Below, in pieces: positions 6,303 to 10,505 of a stretch of 10,505 nt of DNA. Source of the DNA: Pseudomonadota bacterium (GTDB lineage: Bacteria > Pseudomonadota > Alphaproteobacteria > Rhizobiales > Xanthobacteraceae); assembly GCA_023404705.1 (NCBI GenBank), contig JAEYAU010000239.1, positions 1-10,505 on the forward strand, read 5' to 3'. The translations under genes and the position numbers were made by a program. Position 1 is the stretch's first letter; every line of letters starts with the position of its first letter. Below the pieces are notes generated by a model. That model worked only from the letters and a program-made list of their open reading frames with translations, was not told where the DNA came from and searched no databases.

Positions 6303-6608
6303 ATGTCCCTTATCAAATCCGCCGTCCTCGCGGGCGGCATGACCCTCGCCCTCGCGACCAGCGCTCTCGCCCAGGGCACCGGATTTCAGGCCTGGGATCT
6401 CCAGGAGCGGCAAGCCTATGTCGTGATGATGGACGGCAGCATGAAGACCCTGCGCACCACGGACAAGGGCTACGGCGCGCTGATGAAGACGGCCAAGCGC
6501 GTGCCGCGCGGCACCGTTTTCCTGATGAGCAACGGCAACCTCTACATGGTCAATGCCGCGAAGATGTTCGACCACGCCGGCATGCCGAGCTTCGGCGGCG
6601 GCTGGTGA
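6303..6608 (+). CDS. Small exported hypothetical protein
   Basis: A 101-residue precursor. Residues 1-23 are a classic Sec signal peptide: K5, hydrophobic core SAVLAGGMTLALATSALA, with likely cleavage after A23 (ALA then QG). The mature part of about 78 residues has AYVVMMDGSMKTL (38-50), KGYGALMKTAKRVPRGTVFL (55-74), NGNLYMV (77-83) and a Gly-rich end (SFGGGW). It has no cysteine, so it cannot be disulfide-bonded or a lipoprotein. AGGAG sits 7 bp before the ATG, a strong ribosome-binding site. The leader is long and structured. Small periplasmic proteins of this look are common in Bradyrhizobium-type genomes as unannotated proteins, but I do not recognise a named family. It is the only plus-strand gene here and converges on the ABC operon. 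Confidence 0.8.
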   Translation: MSLIKSAVLAGGMTLALATSALAQGTGFQAWDLQERQAYVVMMDGSMKTLRTTDKGYGALMKTAKRVPRGTVFLMSNGNLYMVNAAKMFDHAGMPSFGGGW

Positions 6609-6614
6609 ACGCCC

Positions 6615-6664
6615 GCGCGCCGGGGGCTCCTCCCCACGGAAGCCGGCGCGCCCTCATGGCGCGC
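6615..6664. terminator. Overlapping GC hairpins between convergent genes
   Basis: GCGCGCCGG (6615-6623) pairs with CCGGCGCGC (6643-6651), a perfect 9-bp stem with a 19-nt loop that itself can form GGGG-ctcct-CCCC. The right arm also pairs with GGCGCGC (6658-6664) through GCGCGCC (6646-6652), giving a 7-bp stem with a CTCAT loop. The two folds are mutually exclusive. No T-tract is present on either side. The position between the stop at 6608 and the ABC operon stop at 6705 suggests a bidirectional 3'-end structure. Confidence 0.45.
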
Positions 6665-6704
6665 GGAAGGCGGGACCCTGTCGCGCAATGGGCCCGCGCA
6701 GCCG

Positions 6705-7670
6705 CTACAGGTTATGGCAGGACACCAGCCTGTCGTCGGGCCCGGCCCGGCGCAGGTCCGGAGCATCGACCCGGCAACGATCGCTCGCGATCGGGCAACG
6801 CGCCGCATAGGCGCAGCCCTGCGGTCGGTTGAATTGGCTCGGCGGCTCGCCGGTTTCGATCGCGCCCGCGATCCGCACGGACGGATCCGGCTTCGGCACC
6901 GCCGCAATGAGCGAACGCGTATAGGGGTGGAGCGGATGATCGAGGATCGCCCGCGTGCTGGCCCACTCGACAATGCGCCCCATATACATCACGGCGACCT
7001 GGTCGCTGACGTGGCCAATCACACCGAGATCGTGCGAGATGAAGAGCATCGACAGCTTGAGCTGCTCGCGCAGGTCCATGAGCAGATTGAGCACCTGCGC
7101 CTGTACCGAGACATCCAGCGCCGAGACCGGCTCGTCCGCAATGATGATGGCCGGTGCGGGAAGGATGGCTCTTGCGATGCCGGCGCGCTGACGCTGTCCG
7201 CCGCTGAGCTCATGCGGATAACGGTCGGCGAATGACGCATCGAGGCCGACGGCGGCGAGTGTCCTGGCGATCGAAGCGCTGCGCTCGGCCCGGTTCTTGA
7301 ATATGCCATTGATGTCAGCGGCCTCCGCGACGGAATCGCCGATCGAGCGCCGCGGGTTGAGCGATGCGTAGGGATCCTGGAAGACCATCCGAATGTCGAG
7401 ACGGATCTTGCGGAGCGCGGAGCTGCTGGCCCCGGCCACATCGGCACCCTTGAACGTGATGGTCCCGTCGTCTGGCTGAACGAGCCGGACGATGGACCGG
7501 CCGAGCGTCGTCTTCCCGCATCCCGATTCGCCGACGATCCCGAGCACCTCGCCCTCGGCGAGGGACAGCGAGACACCATCCAGGGCGGACAGGCGATATC
7601 TACGTCCAGCGCGCTTGACGTTGAACGACGTCCTGAGGTCCCGAATCTCCAGGATGGCAGGCTGGCTCAT
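6705..7670 (-). CDS. dppF: Peptide/nickel ABC importer ATPase, DppF/OppF type
   Basis: A 321-residue ATPase that energises import together with the neighbouring ATPase and two permeases. Walker A is G47-ESGCGK-T54, the Q-loop Q98 (VFQDPYASLNPRRSI), the signature LSGGQ 155-159, Walker B IIIADE (175-180) and the switch His H213 (ISHDLGV). The C-terminal oligopeptide-transporter extension HPYTRSLIAAVP (248-259) is present. Cysteines C286, C292, C299 and C318 form the GC-x(5)-C-x(6)-C pattern common in this family, reported to hold an iron-sulfur cluster in some members. It begins by an ATGA overlap with the upstream ATPase gene. GGAGG lies 5 bp before its ATG (7670). It is last in the operon; the stop is followed by the GC hairpins before the convergent gene. 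The symbol marks the family type; the transported substrate is not shown. Confidence 0.9.
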   Translation of the reverse strand: MSQPAILEIRDLRTSFNVKRAGRRYRLSALDGVSLSLAEGEVLGIVGESGCGKTTLGRSIVRLVQPDDGTITFKGADVAGASSSALRKIRLDIRMVFQDPYASLNPRRSIGDSVAEAADINGIFKNRAERSASIARTLAAVGLDASFADRYPHELSGGQRQRAGIARAILPAPAIIIADEPVSALDVSVQAQVLNLLMDLREQLKLSMLFISHDLGVIGHVSDQVAVMYMGRIVEWASTRAILDHPLHPYTRSLIAAVPKPDPSVRIAGAIETGEPPSQFNRPQGCAYAARCPIASDRCRVDAPDLRRAGPDDRLVSCHNL

Positions 7671-8641
7671 CCTGCCCTCCCAATATCGAGCGGGAAGGCG
7701 CAGAGCACCTCGTGCGCTTCCGAGACGCGAATGGGAGGCGGCGCCGACATGCGGCACACGTCGCGCGCCGCCGGGCAGCGCGGAGCGAACACGCAGCCGC
7801 CGGCGATTGCGCCGGGCCGTGGTGCCTGTCCCGGGATCGTCGACAGACGGCGCAGGCCGGCGTTTCGCGCGGGCATGCAATCCATCAGTCCGCGCGTGTA
7901 GTGGTGGCTCGGCCGCCCGAACAGCGTGCCGACCGCGGCGGTTTCGACGATGCGCCCCGCATACATGACAGCAACGCGGTCGGCGAGCTGCGCGATCACA
8001 CCCATGTCGTGCGTGATGAACAACATCGCCATGTCCAGCCGATCGCACAGTTCGCGCAGCAGACCGAGGATCTGGACCTGGATCGTGACGTCGAGCGCCG
8101 TTGTCGGTTCGTCGGCAATCAGAACCTGCGGCCGGCACGCGAGCGCAATCGCGATCATGATCCGCTGGCGCTGGCCGCCCGACAGCTGATGCGGATAGGC
8201 CGACAACTGCACGGCAGCATCCGGGATCCGCACCAGCTCGAGCAGCTCGCGCGCGCGAGCGAGCGCGGCCGCACCGGAAATTCGGTCGTGAACGCGCACG
8301 GCTTCCGCGATCTGATCGCCGATCCTGCGAACCGGATTGAGCGAGGTCATCGGCTCCTGAAAAATCATGGCGATGCGGCCATGGCCTGCCTCGGCCCGCT
8401 GCCATGGCTCCAACTGCGTCACATCGGTGCCGGCCAGCACCACATGCCCGGCCCGGATCCGCGGACCCGGCCGAGGCAGCAGGCCCATGATGGCAAGCGA
8501 GGTGATGCTCTTGCCGCAACCGGACTCGCCGACCAGACCGAGGATCTCGCCCTTCTCGATGCCGAAGGACACGCCCGCGACAATGTCGACCGGGGCCGCA
8601 TCCGAACCCAGCGATACCGTGAGGTCGCGGACGGACAGCAT
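7667..8641 (-). CDS. dppD: Peptide/nickel ABC importer ATPase, DppD/OppD type
   Basis: A 324-residue ATPase. Walker A G38-ESGCGK-S45, Q-loop Q95 (MIFQEPMTSLNPVRRIGDQI), signature LSGGQ 153-157, Walker B VLIADE (173-178) and switch His H211 (ITHDMGV) are all intact. The C-terminal extension contains HHYTRGLMDCMP (246-257), then CVFAPRCP with C283 and C289, plus C296 and C314. These four cysteines match the cluster-type extension of DppD/OppD proteins. The ATG at 8641 has GAGGG 7 bp upstream, inside the end of the preceding permease gene, whose stop is only 3 bp away. It overlaps the next ATPase gene by 4 bp. It should pair with the DppF-type ATPase as an asymmetric heterodimer. Peptide, nickel or another small solute are all possible substrates. 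Confidence 0.9.
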   Translation of the reverse strand: MLSVRDLTVSLGSDAAPVDIVAGVSFGIEKGEILGLVGESGCGKSITSLAIMGLLPRPGPRIRAGHVVLAGTDVTQLEPWQRAEAGHGRIAMIFQEPMTSLNPVRRIGDQIAEAVRVHDRISGAAALARARELLELVRIPDAAVQLSAYPHQLSGGQRQRIMIAIALACRPQVLIADEPTTALDVTIQVQILGLLRELCDRLDMAMLFITHDMGVIAQLADRVAVMYAGRIVETAAVGTLFGRPSHHYTRGLMDCMPARNAGLRRLSTIPGQAPRPGAIAGGCVFAPRCPAARDVCRMSAPPPIRVSEAHEVLCAFPLDIGRAG

Positions 8642-8644
8642 CGG

Positions 8645-9505
8645 CTAGCCCTCGCCGGCGAAGACTTCACGGAACCGCGGATCGAGGCGGTCGCGCATCG
8701 CGTCGCCGACCAGGTTCAGGGAGAACGCGGTCAGCACGATCATCAGGCCGGGGAAGAACAGGAGCCATGGCGCGCGCGTAATGAAGGTGCGCGACTCGGC
8801 CAGCATGTTCCCCCAACTCGGGATGTCCGGCGGAGCGCCCAACCCCAGAAAGTCGAGCGAGGCCGCCGCCAGTTGCGCGAAGGCGAACACGAAGCTCGCC
8901 TGCACGAGAAGCGGCGAGATCAGGTTCGGCAATATGTGCTTGAGGACGATCCATCCGGTGCCGGCTCCCATGCTGCGGGACGCCTCGACATAGGTTTCCG
9001 CGCGCAGCCGGAGCGCGAGCCCGTAAACGATGCGGGTGGTCGTGGTCATGTAGCCGATGCCGATGGCAAGGATCGAGTTGGCGACACTCGCGCCCAGGAT
9101 GACGATCAGCCCCAGCGCGAGCAGCAGCGTCGGAAACGCCATCAGCACGTCGACCATGCGCATGAGCACATGGCCCAGCCGCGGGAAGAGTGCCGACAGG
9201 ACCCCGATCGGGACGCCCGTCAGGAGAGCAAAGAAGACCACGCCCGACCCGATCAGAAGCGCCATTCGCGCCGAGTAGATTGCGCGCGACAGCGTATCCC
9301 GGCCGAACTGGTCCGTGCCGAACCAGTGCTCGGCGTTCGGCGGCGTCAGACGCATGACCGGGTCGATCGCGTAAGGATCGTAAGGGGCCAACCAGGGTGC
9401 GACGAGCGCCGCGAGGGCCATCGCCAGGAGGATGCCCAGCCCGGCCAGCGCTATCGGCCGGGCGATGAACGGGGTCAGCCACGATGTCACGCTGCTACGG
9501 CTCAT
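8645..9505 (-). CDS. dppC: Peptide/nickel ABC importer permease, DppC/OppC type
   Basis: A 286-residue inner-membrane permease. The N-terminal OppC-type segment has a TM at about 17-38, then PYDPYAID and HWFGTDQFGRDTLSR (60-74), the hallmark of DppC/OppC. The BPD_transp_1 core runs from about 80 to 270, with further hydrophobic segments at about 82-105, 117-140, 141-160 and 245-268. The EAA loop that contacts the ATPases is at about 171-199 (TYVEASRSMGAGTGWIVLKH, then ILPNLISP). The start ATG at 9505 overlaps the upstream permease stop as ATGA, with GGAG 5 bp before it, so translation is probably coupled. A longer reading of this frame upstream is antisense or overlap noise within the DppB gene. 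It forms the translocation pore with the DppB-type subunit. Confidence 0.9.
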   Translation of the reverse strand: MSRSSVTSWLTPFIARPIALAGLGILLAMALAALVAPWLAPYDPYAIDPVMRLTPPNAEHWFGTDQFGRDTLSRAIYSARMALLIGSGVVFFALLTGVPIGVLSALFPRLGHVLMRMVDVLMAFPTLLLALGLIVILGASVANSILAIGIGYMTTTTRIVYGLALRLRAETYVEASRSMGAGTGWIVLKHILPNLISPLLVQASFVFAFAQLAAASLDFLGLGAPPDIPSWGNMLAESRTFITRAPWLLFFPGLMIVLTAFSLNLVGDAMRDRLDPRFREVFAGEG

Positions 9506-10446
9506 TGCAGCTCCACGCGCGGATCGAGCAGACGATAGGTCAGATCGACGACCAGATTGACCACGAGATAGAGCACCACAATGACCAGAATAACTCCCTG
9601 AATGACCGGGTAGTCGCGACGGAGGATCGACTGGACGACCAGCCGGCCGATTCCCGGGAGCGCGAACACCGTCTCGGTCACGACGGCCTCGGACAGCAGC
9701 GCCGCGAAGGTGAAGCCGAATGCCGACACCACCGGCAAAAGGGCGTTGCGGAAGATGTGCCGGCGGACGACCTGCCACGGCCGGATGCCCTTTGCGCGCG
9801 CCGTACGCACGTAGTCTTCGCGCGACATGTCGAGCATGCTGGCGCGCGTCAGACGCAGGATGAGCGCGGCATTCGGCGCCGCGAGCGTGAGACTGGGAAG
9901 GATGAGATAGCGGAGGTTGGCGAGACCACCATCGAATATGGACGGGTAACCCGAGCTCGGCAGCCAGCCGAGCCACGCCGCAAACACCAGGATCAGGTAA
10001 AGCCCGACCCAGAAGGTCGGCACCGACGCCATCAGCATGGCGCCGCCCGAGAGAAGCTGGTCGAGCCACGTACCGTGCCGCACCGCGGCGATCATTCCGA
10101 TGGGCACGCCGATCAGCGTCACCCATACCATGGTCATGAGCGCGAGCAGCGTGCTGGTCTCGGCGCCGTCGGCAATCACCGAGAGCACCGGCGCCTGGAA
10201 GAAGATGGACCGGCCGAGATCGCCGGCGAGCACGTGTCCTGCCCAGTTCAGATATTGCACGACGATCGGCCGATCGAGACCCAGCTGGTGCCGCAATGCG
10301 TCGATCTGATCAGGCGTCGCGGTGTCGCCGAGCAGAACATAGATCGGATCACCCGGTATGACATGGATGAAGGCGAAGATGACGATCGACGCCGCGAACA
10401 GCGTCACGGCCGCCGTCCCGGTGCGCTTGAGCGCATAAGACCACAT
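9502..10446 (-). CDS. dppB: Peptide/nickel ABC importer permease, DppB/OppB type
   Basis: A 314-residue inner-membrane permease. TM1 is at about 11-30 and is followed by the family motif IPGDP (30-34). LRHQLGLDRPIVVQYLNW (51-68) is typical of the DppB periplasmic segment before the core. Later membrane segments lie at about 98-121, 135-160, 181-198, 240-262 and 284-303. The EAA loop is at about 211-239 (DYVRTARAKGIRPWQVVRRH). The stop overlaps the next permease start by 4 bp. I chose the ATG at 10446, with AGG 5 bp upstream; a GTG at 10467 is in frame but has no ribosome-binding site. It is the first gene of the operon seen here. The promoter and the expected solute-binding protein gene are not in the window; only about 35 bp of normal sequence precede the homopolymer edge. 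Confidence 0.9.
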   Translation of the reverse strand: MWSYALKRTGTAAVTLFAASIVIFAFIHVIPGDPIYVLLGDTATPDQIDALRHQLGLDRPIVVQYLNWAGHVLAGDLGRSIFFQAPVLSVIADGAETSTLLALMTMVWVTLIGVPIGMIAAVRHGTWLDQLLSGGAMLMASVPTFWVGLYLILVFAAWLGWLPSSGYPSIFDGGLANLRYLILPSLTLAAPNAALILRLTRASMLDMSREDYVRTARAKGIRPWQVVRRHIFRNALLPVVSAFGFTFAALLSEAVVTETVFALPGIGRLVVQSILRRDYPVIQGVILVIVVLYLVVNLVVDLTYRLLDPRVELQ

Positions 10447-10479
10447 ACGAACCTGCCGGCTGACCACGACGGGCGTCGT

Positions 10480-10505
10480 GGGGGGGGGGGGGGGCCCCCC
10501 CCCCC
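10480..10505. other. G15-C11 homopolymer right edge
   Basis: Fifteen G followed directly by eleven C end the window, a self-complementary block unlike any normal intergenic DNA. It probably reflects contig-end noise, since poly-G calls are a known artefact of some sequencing chemistries. Biology should not be read from it, and the upstream region of the ABC operon is effectively missing. Confidence 0.7.

Noticed and set aside
7712..9538. Plus-strand open frame (608 codons) across the ABC operon
   Set aside because: It spans several genuine genes on the other strand and reads as charged low-complexity sequence.
8645..10126. Extended 493-codon reading of the DppC-type gene
   Set aside because: The extra N-terminal part overlaps the DppB-type gene in another frame and looks random. 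The ATG at 9505 has a ribosome-binding site and an ATGA overlap.
1..10505. CRISPR array, insertion sequence ends, tRNA or rRNA genes, toxin-antitoxin or defence genes
   Set aside because: No regularly spaced repeats, transposase, tRNA-like cloverleaf or recognised defence protein was seen on reading both strands. Small divergent repeats near 3150 and 6124 are too few and too short for a CRISPR array.

Overview
The window looks like high-GC alphaproteobacterial DNA, most likely from the Hyphomicrobiales (Bradyrhizobium/Bosea-like). This rests on the base composition, a FixK-type Crp/Fnr regulator, and a TolB_N-like/TPR protein of the kind usually attached to rhizobial adenylate cyclases. I could run no search, so the taxonomy is an inference. 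Both ends are homopolymer-rich (C5G4 then an 11-G run on the left; G15 followed by C11 on the right). The piece is probably a whole assembled contig with artefactual ends, or was cut at them.

Layout: 1-287 holds no recognisable gene. An MFS transporter (288-1526, minus) has the DG-x-D signature of aromatic/organic-acid proton symporters. Behind it in the same direction is a cytosolic HTH/TolB_N-like/TPR protein (1678-3117, minus). A 255-bp divergent intergenic region with three in-phase CGGAAAAT direct repeats separates that gene from a FixK-like regulator (3373-4044, plus) and a 70-codon gene 34 bp downstream (4079-4291, plus). A LysR-type regulator (4402-5283, plus) follows, with an inverted-repeat LTTR-box candidate in front. 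It converges, with a gap of only 3 bp, on a peroxiredoxin-like gene with a WCPYC site (5287 to about 6024, minus). A structured intergenic region (6025-6302) with three copies of the 8-mer CGCTATCG leads into a small exported protein (6303-6608, plus).

The right third (6705-10446, minus) is a tightly packed Dpp/Opp-type peptide or nickel ABC importer: two permeases and two ATPases, with ATGA overlaps at the first and last junctions and a 3-bp gap at the middle one. The solute-binding protein gene is not in the window and may lie beyond the right edge.

Functionally, the left and middle parts look like a small regulatory neighbourhood: an oxygen/redox-type FixK regulator, a LysR regulator whose Cys198 aligns with the sensing cysteine of OxyR, and a thiol peroxidase candidate. 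The right part is a nutrient importer. I saw no CRISPR array, insertion sequence, tRNA, rRNA or phage gene, and no convincing new defence or mobile system. The best leads are regulatory: the repeat arrays and the cyclase-less HTH/TPR protein.
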